Below the pieces are notes generated by a model. It saw nothing but the letters and a program-made list of their open reading frames with translations. It was not told the origin of the DNA and did not search any database. From CAIWTU01 sp035686205 (GTDB taxonomy: Bacteria > Desulfobacterota > Desulfuromonadia > Geobacterales > Geobacteraceae): 64,000 nucleotides of DNA. The stretch is from positions 1 to 64,000 of the forward strand of contig DASRZQ010000161.1 of assembly GCA_035686205.1 (NCBI GenBank), read 5' to 3'. Positions 43,544 through 52,976 of this stretch are shown here, piece after piece (within the stretch, counting starts at the first letter, position 1; each line of letters opens with the position of its first letter). A program made the position numbers and the translations under genes.

Positions 43544-45241
43544 TTAATCCGTATCGGCAAACCTGACCAGCGTTCCCCGTTTCGCGCCGTACCTGAATAT
43601 GGTGATCCCCTTGACGCCCTTTTCGTATGCCAGCAGATAGGCCCTGGCAACGTCTTCCTTTTTCGCCCCATGGCGCAGATTGATCGTCTTGGAGACAGCA
43701 TTGTCGGTGTATTCCTGAAACGCCGCCTGCATCTCGATGTGGTCTTCGGGAGGTATTTCCATGGCCGTCCGGAACAGTATCCTGACATCCGCCGGAATTC
43801 CCCTGACCCCGGACAGGTTCCCCTTCCTCATTACCAGATCCATCATTTCTTCGGAATAAAATCCTTTCTTCCTGGCGATATCGACGAAATATTTATTGAT
43901 TTCCGTAAGCTCCGTGTCAATGGCCAGCCTTTTGTAGGCCAAGGCAAAATACGGCTCTATGCCGCTGGAACAGTCGGCGATGGCGGACAGTGTTCCGGTC
44001 GGGGCGATGGTAGTGGTTGTAGCATTTCTTACCCTTGGCATGCCGGGAGCGTCGTAGACTGAACCGAGAAAATTCGGGAATACCCCCCTTTTCTCGGCAA
44101 GTTCGGCGGACGCCTCCCTTGATTTCGAACTTAAGAAACGCATTATCCTTCGGGCAAGCGAGAATGCTTCCCCATGATTGTACGGGATGCCGAGAAGGAC
44201 CAGCATGTCCGCCCAACCCATAACACCGAGCCCTATTTTCCTGTTGCTCTTGTGCATGTTCTCGATCGCGGGAAGCGGGTATATGTTGGCGTCAATGGCG
44301 TCGTCCAGGAAGCGCACCGCGGTGCGGACGTCCAGTTCCAGGAGAGGATAGTCCACATCGCGGCCTTTCACGTATGCCGACAGGTTCATGGAGCCGAGGA
44401 TGCACGCTTCGTAGGGCAGAAGCGGTTGCTCGCCGCACGGGTTCGTGCTTTCAAAGTCACCGATCTGCGGAGTCGGGTTCATTTCGTTGATGCGGTCGAT
44501 GAAAATCAGCCCCGGGTCCCCGGTCTCCCACGCGCTCGCCACGATTTCGTCAAAAACCGCCCTGGCCTTGAGTTTTCCGGCAACTTCCCCGGATCTCGGG
44601 TTGATGAGATCGTATTCCCCGTCAATCATCAGCGTTTCCATGAAGGAATCGGGCACTGCCACGGAGATGTTGAAATTCACCAGTTCATTTTCGTTCCTTT
44701 TTATCTTAATAAACTCCAGAATGTCGGGATGGTCTACCCTGAGAATGCCCATATTGGCGCCGCGCCGCGCGCCTCCCTGCTTTATGACCTCCGTCGCGGC
44801 ATTGTATATTTTCATGAAGGAAACGGGACCGCTGGCAATGCCTCCCGTCGAACGCACGAAATCCGACCGCGGACGCAGCCGGGAAAAAGAGAAACCGGTG
44901 CCGCCTCCGCTTTGCAGGATCAGCGCGGCGTTTTTCAGGGTGTCGAAGATACTTGCCATCGAGTCTTCCACCGGCAGGACGAAGCAGGCGGCCAGCTGTC
45001 CGATGGACTTGCCCGCGTTCATGATCGCAGGCGAATTCGGAAGAAATTTCAGGGAGGAAATTAGTCGATAGAATTGTTCTTCCCAGTATGAAGCGTCTTC
45101 GTGATAGGCGGTTTCGACTTCCGATATCGAGCGGGCCACCCGCCTGAACATCTGAGAGGGGGATTCGATTACGTCGCCGTTTTCATTCCTCAACAGGTAT
45201 CTTGCTCGGAGGATTTTTAATGCGTTTCCCGAAAGTTTCAT
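43544..45241 (-). CDS. nrdJ: adenosylcobalamin-dependent (class II) ribonucleotide reductase
   Basis: A 565-residue reductase making deoxyribonucleotides using adenosylcobalamin. Landmarks: SLKFLPNSPAIMNAG, QSGGGTGFSFSRLRP, the active-site strand ESTNPCGEQPLLPYEACILGSMNLS, RKIGLGVMGWADML and APTGTLSAIADCSSGIEPYF. It lacks an ATP-cone at the N-terminus and ends at FRYGAKRGTLVRFADTD, without the C-terminal Cys pair found in longer class II forms. No cobalamin riboswitch was recognised in the short upstream gap. Confidence 0.93.
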   Translation of the reverse strand: MKLSGNALKILRARYLLRNENGDVIESPSQMFRRVARSISEVETAYHEDASYWEEQFYRLISSLKFLPNSPAIMNAGKSIGQLAACFVLPVEDSMASIFDTLKNAALILQSGGGTGFSFSRLRPRSDFVRSTGGIASGPVSFMKIYNAATEVIKQGGARRGANMGILRVDHPDILEFIKIKRNENELVNFNISVAVPDSFMETLMIDGEYDLINPRSGEVAGKLKARAVFDEIVASAWETGDPGLIFIDRINEMNPTPQIGDFESTNPCGEQPLLPYEACILGSMNLSAYVKGRDVDYPLLELDVRTAVRFLDDAIDANIYPLPAIENMHKSNRKIGLGVMGWADMLVLLGIPYNHGEAFSLARRIMRFLSSKSREASAELAEKRGVFPNFLGSVYDAPGMPRVRNATTTTIAPTGTLSAIADCSSGIEPYFALAYKRLAIDTELTEINKYFVDIARKKGFYSEEMMDLVMRKGNLSGVRGIPADVRILFRTAMEIPPEDHIEMQAAFQEYTDNAVSKTINLRHGAKKEDVARAYLLAYEKGVKGITIFRYGAKRGTLVRFADTD

Positions 45242-45307
45242 AGTGGGAATTATATAGCATTTTTCTTACGTTTGCATACAAATCAAGTGTATACAATGAA
45301 TTTAAAA

Positions 45308-45332
45308 CAAAAAAGCAGCCAAAGAAGGCTGC
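45308..45332 (-). terminator. rho-independent terminator downstream of cinA
   Basis: On the minus strand GCAGCC-TTCTTT-GGCTGC followed by TTTTTTG. It is 90 bases past the cinA stop and just upstream of nrdJ, separating the two. Confidence 0.88.
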
Positions 45333-45420
45333 CTGCGTTAATTATTTATTAATAAAATTTATTCCAAAAAAGCAATTGAACGCTGATCTAATCTGAATAC
45401 ATGAATTCTAAACTAATTCT

Positions 45421-46248
45421 TTACTTTGGTACCTTGTCCCAGTGCTCTATTCCTATTGCAACGAAGCCTTCCCTGAGGTCACGCAGTGCCGCCGCAAGAA
45501 GCGCCTCAATGGATGCCCGGTCGGACCCGACCGCGGTTAGGGTTATGTCGAGTTCCGGGGTTTCTCCGAGAGTCCTTGCCAGGGATTTGATGTAGACTTC
45601 GGGATGGGCGGGAACGACGCGGCTCAGTACGGGTTCCAGTATGGATTCGTCATTGCAGCGTACGGTGATTGCGCGCATGACGGATATGCCTTCGCTGAAA
45701 GTTTCCATGAGAAAAGGCCGCAGTGAACTGTTGAAGATGCCCTTCAGCTCCGAGGGCACGCCGGGCAGACTTATTATGGAGGTTTGCCCTGTCTTCAGCA
45801 GGACGCCGGGAGCCGTCCCGACGGGATTGTGCAGCGGAACCGCCCCTTCCGGGAGCCACGCCATTTTTTCCCTGGCCGGATTGAGGCCGCCCTGGGCCAT
45901 GATCCCCCTGGCGAAAAATTCGTCGTAACTGTCCTTGACCATCTTCAGGGCGTTTTCATCCAGCCTTACCCCGACCCCTGTCCCCTTTGCGATTGCGGCA
46001 AGAGTAAGGTCATCGGCGGTAGGTCCGAGCCCCCCCGAAGTGAATATCACCCGGGGGCCGCGCTCCAAGGCCGATCGTATTTCGACCGCTATTACCTCAA
46101 GGTCGTCACGCAAAACGGTTGCCCTTGAAACATACCCTCCGAGGCTGTTGATTTCCCTGCAGAGCCAGCCGGTATTCGTATCCTGGATATCTCCGATCAG
46201 TATTTCATTGCCGATAATGAAAATTTCCAAAACGACCGGTTTTGTCAT
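45421..46248 (-). CDS. cinA: CinA-type molybdopterin-binding-domain protein (nicotinamide-nucleotide amidase C-domain absent)
   Basis: A 275-residue protein. IFIIGNEILIGDIQDTNTGWLCREIN and VIFTSGGLGPTADDLTLAAIAK are the MoCF/MogA-like domain of CinA; TAPGVLLKTGQTSIISLPGVPSELKGIF follows. A full CinA is about 410 residues and ends with a PncC amidase domain, which is missing here, as in the short CinA-like forms. ATG 46248 after AAGGGG is chosen; the in-frame start at 46275 lies inside the transporter gene. Last gene of the hpnJ-hpnK operon, 19 bases after the transporter. Confidence 0.85.
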   Translation of the reverse strand: MTKPVVLEIFIIGNEILIGDIQDTNTGWLCREINSLGGYVSRATVLRDDLEVIAVEIRSALERGPRVIFTSGGLGPTADDLTLAAIAKGTGVGVRLDENALKMVKDSYDEFFARGIMAQGGLNPAREKMAWLPEGAVPLHNPVGTAPGVLLKTGQTSIISLPGVPSELKGIFNSSLRPFLMETFSEGISVMRAITVRCNDESILEPVLSRVVPAHPEVYIKSLARTLGETPELDITLTAVGSDRASIEALLAAALRDLREGFVAIGIEHWDKVPK

Positions 46249-46267
46249 ATTGCCCCTTGTGCGCGGA

Positions 46268-46648
46268 TCAAGCACCGCTGCTTTTGGTAATCAGGACTAC
46301 CCCGACGCAGACGAGGACGGTTCCCGCCCAGCGCATCGGAGTGACGATCTCGCCCAGAAAATATTGAGAAAGAAAGGCAACCAGGACATAATTCAAAGCC
46401 TGCATGGGAAGCGCAACGGAAAGGTCCTCCCATGACAGAACCGCAAGCCACAGGAAAAAGAATACCGCAAGCATGGTCGTGCCCATGATGAGCTTGGGGC
46501 TGGTGAGCGCCTGGAAAGCCGCGTGGAGGATTCCTTTCAGGCTCATGGCCGAAACGTCGCCCAGTTCTTTCATTCCCTTCGTCAGCATAATGTCCCCGAC
46601 GGTGCCCGCGGTAACCGCCAGCAACATGACTATTACTGTTTTAAACAT
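46268..46648 (-). CDS. EamA/DMT-like small membrane transporter
   Basis: A 126-residue protein with four hydrophobic helices (FKTVIVMLLAVTAGTVGDIMLTKGMKEL, then LIMGTTMLAVFFFLWLAVL, ALPMQALNYVLVAFLSQYFLG, WAGTVLVCVGVVLITKSS), the half-size drug/metabolite transporter fold. It overlaps hpnK by 8 bases and lies within the hopanoid operon, so it may flip or export a hopanoid or glycosyl precursor. That role is inference. Confidence 0.85.
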   Translation of the reverse strand: MFKTVIVMLLAVTAGTVGDIMLTKGMKELGDVSAMSLKGILHAAFQALTSPKLIMGTTMLAVFFFLWLAVLSWEDLSVALPMQALNYVLVAFLSQYFLGEIVTPMRWAGTVLVCVGVVLITKSSGA

Positions 46649-47507
46649 ATGCTTTGCACTCTCCCCTGTAATTTCTCAGCCCTATGCCGAGCAACTTCAG
46701 TTTGTCCCTTATCCTTGGACTGGTCAACGCCTCCAGTTCCCGCTCATGCAGGTACTCCGGCATCAACTCCCGCAAAACACCGCACGGATAGCATCCCGGA
46801 TGGAAATATATCTCCGTGGTCCCATCCACGAGACTGTCCAGCGCTCCAGACAGATACTCTTCGGTCATCCGGCCGGAATTGAGAAGACCCTTTACTTCAG
46901 CAGCGTAGGAAATGCCCAGTTTATCCAGACACGGACTGCACCGGCGGGCAAGGGAGGAAAAGATAAAGCCGTCCAGCATTTTGCCCGTCAACCTGCCCCT
47001 GTCGATGGCCAGGTTCGGCCACAGGTTTTCCCTGGTCAGCCTGAAGCTCGTTATCCCGTACTTCGGCATCAGTTGTTGAAGGATGTCGAATACCACGGGA
47101 TGCATGTGGATGTTCAGGTGTCCGTCGACGTGTGAAAGCGGGATCCCGGTTTCCAGAAACCCGAGGATCTGCGCCTCGATTTCGCGGCGAAGCTGGTCTC
47201 TGAGGGATTTTTCGAAGAAATATCTCATCCCGGCCTTTACCGGATTGGTGGTGAAATTCCCCTCCGCGTCGACAAGCCCGGGGATTTCCTCCGGAGGAAG
47301 GACCGAATGACCCTGTACCAGGGTAAGATGGAGCCCGACCTGGAGGCCTTTGTTCTGACCGGCAATGGAAACGGCCTGCTCCAGGGCGGCTCCGCCGACC
47401 ATCAGCGAAGCGCTGGTGAGAATCCCTTCCCGGTAAGCGCTCAGGATCGCCCGGTTCGATCCTTCGCACAGGCCGAAGTCGTCAGCGTTTATTATCAGCT
47501 CTTTCAT
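46641..47507 (-). CDS. hpnK: hopanoid-biosynthesis YdjC-family deacetylase (HpnK)
   Basis: A 288-residue carbohydrate deacetylase-like protein. INADDFGLCEGSNRAI holds the DD metal motif of the YdjC family; VGLHLTLVQGH and SHVDGHLNIHMHPVV supply the histidines. Next to hpnJ it fits HpnK, reported in Burkholderia to deacetylate N-acetylglucosaminyl bacteriohopanetetrol to the glucosamine form. Full length. The gene follows hpnJ by 28 bases. Confidence 0.9.
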   Translation of the reverse strand: MKELIINADDFGLCEGSNRAILSAYREGILTSASLMVGGAALEQAVSIAGQNKGLQVGLHLTLVQGHSVLPPEEIPGLVDAEGNFTTNPVKAGMRYFFEKSLRDQLRREIEAQILGFLETGIPLSHVDGHLNIHMHPVVFDILQQLMPKYGITSFRLTRENLWPNLAIDRGRLTGKMLDGFIFSSLARRCSPCLDKLGISYAAEVKGLLNSGRMTEEYLSGALDSLVDGTTEIYFHPGCYPCGVLRELMPEYLHERELEALTSPRIRDKLKLLGIGLRNYRGECKAYV

Positions 47508-47535
47508 GTTCGGATCGGACGATTTGAAGCAAAGT

Positions 47536-48957
47536 CTAACACTGCGCCTGCTTGCGCTTTTTCATGTAGGCCAGGTATTGTCTGCCTTCCTTCAGCATCT
47601 TCTTCCGTTCCTCTCCGTTGCTTATCATTTTCACGATACTGCGGAAGATGTATTTCGGACGGAAATAAAACTTGTTGTAGAACAGCTCCACGGCGTTGAA
47701 TATTTCCTTGTTGGAAAGATGCGGATAGTTGATCACGCAGGTCTGGTGGCCGGTTTCGTCAATAAATGAATCGGAAGAAATCCACCCTTCCTTTTTGCAC
47801 AATTCGTAAAACTCGGTCCCGGGATAAGGGGAAGCGAGGGAAGCCTGGATGGAATTCAGGTCGAGACAGCGGGCAAACTCGATTGTTTCCCTGATCGTTT
47901 CCCTGGTCTCACCCGGCAACCCCATGACAAAGGCGCCATGAACCGAAAGTCCCAGTTTTTTGCAGTTACGGGTAAATTCAATGGCCTCCGCCTTGGTCAC
48001 GCCCTTCTTGATATTTTTCAGTATCTGCTCGTTGCCGCTCTCGTAACCGACGACCACGTGCCTCAGACCCGCATCCCTCATGATGCGCAGCGTTTCGTAA
48101 TCGCAGTTCGCCCTGGCGTTGATGGTCCATGAAATGCCGAGGGGCTTGATTTTTTCCGCGACCGCCCGGGCATGGGCGCGGTCGGCGGTGAAGGTATCAT
48201 CGTCAAACGATATTTCCCTTATCCCGGGGATGTTGTCGATAATCCATTTGACTTCCTGATATACGTTTTCCGGGCTCCTGGTGCGCATCTTCCTGCCGGA
48301 AAAGGTCTGCGGCCACAGGCAGTAGATGCATTTTGAGGGGCATCCCCGGCTGGAATAAATGGAAACATAGGGATGGAGAAAGTGGGGAATTATATATTCG
48401 TTTACCGGAAGATCACGCAAATAGACCTGGCTGGCAAAGGGAAGAGCGTCAAGGTCTTCGATGGGAGCTCGCTCCTTGGTATTGACCACTTTACCGTCTC
48501 TTTTGAAACTGATCCCGTTGATCTCTTCCCACGGCCTTCCCTCGGCCAGTTCCTTGACGGAGTAATCGAATTCGCCGCGGCAGACAATATCGACGGCACC
48601 GTTTGCGACCGAAAGAGACTCCTCCGGGAGGATCGTGACGTGGGGACCGGTAAAGACGGTAATGGTGGATGGCTTCTGCTCCTTTATCCTGCGTGCCGTT
48701 TCTATGTCGATGCGAAGAGTCGGCGTGGAGGTATACATGACTACCATATCGTAATCCAGTGCGATTTTCAGGCAATCGTCCAGGTTCAGCCTCTGCACCG
48801 GTGCATCGACAACCCGGCTGCCTTCAATCATGCCGGCAGGGAAACAGAGCCAGGTCGGATACCAGAAGGAAGTGACTTCGCGCGACGCCTGATACCGCGC
48901 CCCGGCGCCGCCGTCAAAGTCTTCGAAGGTGGGAGGATTAAGAAATAACGGTTTCAT
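47536..48957 (-). CDS. hpnJ: hopanoid-biosynthesis radical SAM protein (HpnJ)
   Basis: A 473-residue radical-SAM enzyme with N-terminal cobalamin-binding-like domain (MVVMYTSTPTLRIDIETARRIKEQ, VFTGPHVTILPEESL) and the radical SAM cluster motif SSRGCPSKCIYCLWPQTFSG (CxxxCxxC). HpnJ converts the glucosamine head of bacteriohopanetetrol to the cyclitol ether. ATG 48957 follows AGGAG by 8 bases; the frame is open to 48996. First gene of hpnJ-hpnK-transporter-cinA. Confidence 0.9.
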   Translation of the reverse strand: MKPLFLNPPTFEDFDGGAGARYQASREVTSFWYPTWLCFPAGMIEGSRVVDAPVQRLNLDDCLKIALDYDMVVMYTSTPTLRIDIETARRIKEQKPSTITVFTGPHVTILPEESLSVANGAVDIVCRGEFDYSVKELAEGRPWEEINGISFKRDGKVVNTKERAPIEDLDALPFASQVYLRDLPVNEYIIPHFLHPYVSIYSSRGCPSKCIYCLWPQTFSGRKMRTRSPENVYQEVKWIIDNIPGIREISFDDDTFTADRAHARAVAEKIKPLGISWTINARANCDYETLRIMRDAGLRHVVVGYESGNEQILKNIKKGVTKAEAIEFTRNCKKLGLSVHGAFVMGLPGETRETIRETIEFARCLDLNSIQASLASPYPGTEFYELCKKEGWISSDSFIDETGHQTCVINYPHLSNKEIFNAVELFYNKFYFRPKYIFRSIVKMISNGEERKKMLKEGRQYLAYMKKRKQAQC

Positions 48958-49266
48958 CCAGAACTCCTGTCGTACTATTCTTGTATGCAAAATCAACCTG
49001 TTACCATATAGACAGGAACATGTTTTGTCAAGGATGAACTGCCCGTCTGTTCAGATTCCGGAATGCCGGTTTTTACAGTCCGGACGAGATTTCCGGCAGG
49101 GTTTTCACAACCTTCCGGCTTCCGGATACCGAATCGTCCATGCCCGCGGCCGAAGCAAAAAAAACTATGTGGAACCAACTGTGAAATGCCGTTCTGCACC
49201 GTTCGGATGTTGAAGAAAAACGGTTTCTCTGGTACATTTCATCAACTCATAACAACAGGCATCCAT

Positions 49267-50061
49267 ATGGAACACAAAATCGTCGGACTCATCGCGGCCA
49301 TGCCCGGTGAGATCAGACCGCTGCTCAAAATTGCCGGGAAATACTCGAAAACGAAGATCGGGGAATTCAACCTGTACAGCTTCAGTGTCAAGGGAAGGGA
49401 GTGCAGGCTCTTGGAATCCGGCATCGGCATCAGGAGGGCCGCGAGGGCCGCGCAAACCCTTATATCCGATGTCAGGCCCGGTCTGATCATTTCATTCGGT
49501 TTCGGCGGAGCGGTTCTGCCCGGAATGGCCGCGGGCGACCTGGCAGTTGCGGAAAGAACCTCTTTATGGCGGGAAACATCTTCCGATATCGGTGAGACAA
49601 TTGAGTTATCAATTCCGGCAAGTGTTTTGCCGACATTGAAAAACATCGGCATCAAATTGGGATTTTCAGCCAGACAGGCTGATTTTATCACCTCCGGCAA
49701 CATCCTCAACAAAAAGGAATTAACCGGATTTCTGCCGGGTTACGCGACAAATCCGGTTCTGGACATGGAAACATGGGCAATTGTCAGGGAAACAATCGCG
49801 GGAAATATCCCGCTACTGGCAATACGCGCCGTCAGCGATGCGGCGGATGAAGAACTCGACTTCAGCCTCGACCTGTTCACGGACCACGAAATGAACATCC
49901 GTATATCCAGGATATTACTGGCAATTGCCCGGAAGCCGGGACTATTGCCGCAGCTGATACGGTTGGCCGGAAATTCCAGGGTAGCGGGAAGAAACCTTGC
50001 TTTTGCCTTGCGAGGACTTTTGGAAAACGACTCTCTGACAGGCGCACAAATCCGTCAATGA
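49267..50061 (+). CDS. hpnG: hopanoid-associated nucleoside phosphorylase (HpnG-like)
   Basis: A 264-residue purine-nucleoside-phosphorylase-like protein: GLIAAMPGEIRPLLKIAG at the start, CRLLESGIGIRRAARAAQTLI, LIISFGFGGAVLPGMAAGDLAVAE, then NPVLDMETWAIV and AIRAVSDAADEELDF, the MEx and catalytic Asp regions of the family. HpnG removes adenine from adenosylhopane to give phosphoribosylhopane. Its divergent position opposite hpnJ-hpnK supports the hopanoid call over a general MTA/SAH nucleosidase. Frame open upstream to 49063, but ATG 49267 starts the domain. Confidence 0.88.
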   Translation: MEHKIVGLIAAMPGEIRPLLKIAGKYSKTKIGEFNLYSFSVKGRECRLLESGIGIRRAARAAQTLISDVRPGLIISFGFGGAVLPGMAAGDLAVAERTSLWRETSSDIGETIELSIPASVLPTLKNIGIKLGFSARQADFITSGNILNKKELTGFLPGYATNPVLDMETWAIVRETIAGNIPLLAIRAVSDAADEELDFSLDLFTDHEMNIRISRILLAIARKPGLLPQLIRLAGNSRVAGRNLAFALRGLLENDSLTGAQIRQ

Positions 50062-50108
50062 ATTGTCGATGCAAACCCGGACGGGACGTCAATTTGCCCC
50101 ATCCGTAA

Positions 50109-52976
50109 TCACTCTTTCCTGTTAAGTACCTCGCGAACTTTTTTCAGCAGATCGTCGGGGTCTACCGGTTTGGTCAGGAGATCCCCCCTTTCATGCATAA
50201 CCTCGGCATCATTCAAATCGTCCGCCGGGTAGCCGCTCAGGAATAATGCCTTTATTCCGGGTCTTGCCTTGGTTATGGCATCATAAACCTTTCTCCCGCC
50301 AAGCTTGGGCATGATCACATCCAGGACAAGAATGTCGATTTCACCTCTGAGCCCGGCAAACGCCTCAAGCGCTTCCTCACCGTCGGTCGCTAAAACCAGG
50401 GTGTAACCCGCGGCTTCAAGCAGTGTCCTGTGGAAATCCCGGACTTCAGGATCGTCCTCGGCCAGAAGTATTGTTTCAGTGCCGCCAACGGGGGGGGTGT
50501 CATCTTTAATATCAATTTCGTCCTCGTTTACGTCCACAAGCGGCAGACATATCCTTACGGAAGTTCCCCTCGACGGCCCTGAATCGACGAAAATGCTGCC
50601 GTTATGCTGTTTCACGATGCCGTAAACGATAGACAGGCCCAACCCCGTACCTTTGCCCACTTCCTTGGTAGTGAAAAACGGCTCAAAAATCTTCTTTTTT
50701 GTCTCTTCATTCATGCCGCACCCGGTATCACTTACCGTTATACAGGCGCAATCTCCCTGTGTCCCGGTTCCATGCAAGTGCCGGCTCACTGCGCCGACAG
50801 CCGTTTTCGACGTGGTAATGGAAATAATTCCGGTCCCGGGCATGGCATCCCTGGCATTGGTAACGAGATTAATCAGTGACTGTTCGATCTTGCCTCTGTC
50901 GGCCATGACGAATAATTTTCCCGGAAAAATTTCCAGTCGCAGTTCCAGGGTCTCCCTGATGAGTCTCCTGAGCATTTTCTCCAGCTGCGTTACAATCTGG
51001 TTCAGATTAACCGCTTTCTGCACCATAACCTGATCCCTGCTGAAAGTCAGAAGGGCCTGGGTCAGTTCGGCGGCTCTTTCCGCCGAAGCCCGTATGTGTC
51101 CAACATAGTTCCTCAAAAGGTCGTTCTCGGCTGTCTTCAACATTATCAGATGACTGAAGCCGATGATGGCTGTAAGGATGTTATTGAAGTCGTGCGCAAC
51201 CCCGCCGGCAAGCTGCCCTATTGCTTCCATTTTCTGCGCCTGGTACAGCTGCATCTCCAGGTTTTTTCTCTCGGTGATATCGGTATGCGTCCCGATAAAC
51301 CGTACCGGTTTACCGTCTTCCGTTCTGGATATGACCTTGCCCCTGGCAAGAATCCATTTGAAGGAACCGTCCTTGCACCGGATCCGGTATTCCGCGGAGT
51401 AATGGGGCGTTACCGCCCGGAAGTGCTTTCTCAGGGCTTCTTTTACGAGCGGATAATCCTCCGGATGAACCCGCTCCGACCATTCTTCCACGTTGGCGCC
51501 GATTTCCTCATCGCGGAAGCCCAGCATTTCCTTCCACTGGCGCGAGAAATAAACCTCGCCGGTCTGCAGGTTCCGGTCCCAGACCCCATCATTGCTCCCC
51601 TCGATTGCGAATTCCCACCTTTCCTCGCTTTGACGCAAAGCCTCCTCGGAACGTCTGTGGTCAGTAATGTCAATATTGACGCCCATGATGCCCAAAATGG
51701 TATCTTCATGGACAATCGGCGCCAGAATTTTGTAAAACAGGCGTTTTTCTCCACGGACGAGATGTTCGGTTTCCTTCTTCACAACCTCGCCGGCAAAGGC
51801 CTTACGATTATCCTCCATCCACATTTCCAGTACTTCCCGGGATGGCGCCCATTCCTGTGGCCGTTTCCCGACAATATTCCCCCATATCTCGCGATCTATG
51901 GAATTCTGCATGAAGTATTGGCCGTCGGGGCCGATGGCCCATAACCCGAACGGCAGGTTGTCCATAAGAGCCCTGAGATGCGCCGCCTGTGTCTTTATTT
52001 GGTCTTCGGCACTTATCCTGTCGGAGATATCCCGTACTGCCGCCAGCAGCATCGGTTTTCCTTCAAGCTCGAACTGGTTGAGCGAGATGGCCGTGTATAA
52101 AAGCGTGCCGTCCGGCAGCCGAAATTGCCATTCGAAGTACTGCGGATCACCCTGCAAGGCGGATGCGAGGATATCGCGCGACTTTTCTCCCGATTTCCGT
52201 CCGTCCGGCTGAAACGGGGGTGAAAAGGAAGTCGGCTTGTCGCGAAGGAGCTTTTCCCTGCTGCAGCGGAACAGTTCGATTGCGGAACGATTGCAGTCAA
52301 TGAAATTGGTATCTGCGTCAATAATAAAAAAAGAGTCACGGGCATTTTCAAAGATTGCCCGGAATTTCTGCTCGGTTCGTTTGCGTTCCGTAATGTCAAC
52401 GAGAGTTACCAAGATGCCGTCTATTCCCCCTTCCGTGGTCCGATAGGGAAGAACTCGCATGATGTAGCATTTTTCACTTTCCGGGACTTTAACCTCCCGT
52501 TCCATCTGAATCAGTTCTTCAAGGACCTTATTTGCATCGCCGGGGAAATCATGCCAGTCAATCTTTCCCGCCTGGATTTGAAAGGCTCGTCCGATGTCGG
52601 ATGGCGTCAAACCGAAATTGGCAGCCATTGATGGGGTAAATCGCTTGATATTGAGTTGCCGGTCGAGGAATGCCGTCGCAATCTGAGAAGCGCTCAACAC
52701 GTACTCCATGTCGCTGTTTGCCTGGTTTAATTCCTTTACCTTGTTCCGGAGTTCCGCTTTGACGGTTGCAAGTTCCTCGCTGAGGGCCTTCAGTTCTATA
52801 TTGGCGGATTGAAATTCTTCATTCGCGGATACAGGCTCTTTATTGGCCGACATCAGGCCATCATTTGAAGCCTCCGGTTGCTCATCAGGTAAGGCCGGGT
52901 CCTGCAGGTCCTGAATCCCTCCGGGAAATGCTCCAATGTCATTAATAACTGACGATCCACATAATGTAGGCCCCAT
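50109..52976 (-). CDS. hybrid sensor kinase with CheB/CheR-PAS-like N-terminus, four PAS domains and receiver
   Basis: A 955-residue cytoplasmic hybrid kinase. The N-terminal ~140 residues (SANEEFQSANIELKALSEEL, then TAFLDRQLNIKRFTPSMAANFGL) match the linker-PAS of CheB-CheR-PAS fusion proteins, but the CheB and CheR modules are absent. PAS domains follow (about 90-200, 205-320, 335-455, 465-585), then HisKA with GGVAHDFNNILTAIIGFSHL, HATPase (SDTGCGMNEETKKKIFEPFFTTK) and a C-terminal receiver with ILVLDVIMPKLGG. ATG 52976 is preceded by GGAGGGG; the longer open frame to 53090 is not used. Stand-alone gene; signal unknown. Confidence 0.88.
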   Translation of the reverse strand: MGPTLCGSSVINDIGAFPGGIQDLQDPALPDEQPEASNDGLMSANKEPVSANEEFQSANIELKALSEELATVKAELRNKVKELNQANSDMEYVLSASQIATAFLDRQLNIKRFTPSMAANFGLTPSDIGRAFQIQAGKIDWHDFPGDANKVLEELIQMEREVKVPESEKCYIMRVLPYRTTEGGIDGILVTLVDITERKRTEQKFRAIFENARDSFFIIDADTNFIDCNRSAIELFRCSREKLLRDKPTSFSPPFQPDGRKSGEKSRDILASALQGDPQYFEWQFRLPDGTLLYTAISLNQFELEGKPMLLAAVRDISDRISAEDQIKTQAAHLRALMDNLPFGLWAIGPDGQYFMQNSIDREIWGNIVGKRPQEWAPSREVLEMWMEDNRKAFAGEVVKKETEHLVRGEKRLFYKILAPIVHEDTILGIMGVNIDITDHRRSEEALRQSEERWEFAIEGSNDGVWDRNLQTGEVYFSRQWKEMLGFRDEEIGANVEEWSERVHPEDYPLVKEALRKHFRAVTPHYSAEYRIRCKDGSFKWILARGKVISRTEDGKPVRFIGTHTDITERKNLEMQLYQAQKMEAIGQLAGGVAHDFNNILTAIIGFSHLIMLKTAENDLLRNYVGHIRASAERAAELTQALLTFSRDQVMVQKAVNLNQIVTQLEKMLRRLIRETLELRLEIFPGKLFVMADRGKIEQSLINLVTNARDAMPGTGIISITTSKTAVGAVSRHLHGTGTQGDCACITVSDTGCGMNEETKKKIFEPFFTTKEVGKGTGLGLSIVYGIVKQHNGSIFVDSGPSRGTSVRICLPLVDVNEDEIDIKDDTPPVGGTETILLAEDDPEVRDFHRTLLEAAGYTLVLATDGEEALEAFAGLRGEIDILVLDVIMPKLGGRKVYDAITKARPGIKALFLSGYPADDLNDAEVMHERGDLLTKPVDPDDLLKKVREVLNRKE

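Noticed and set aside
45242..45420. Possible cobalamin riboswitch upstream of nrdJ
   Set aside because: The gap is short and mostly a cinA terminator; the B12-box was not found.
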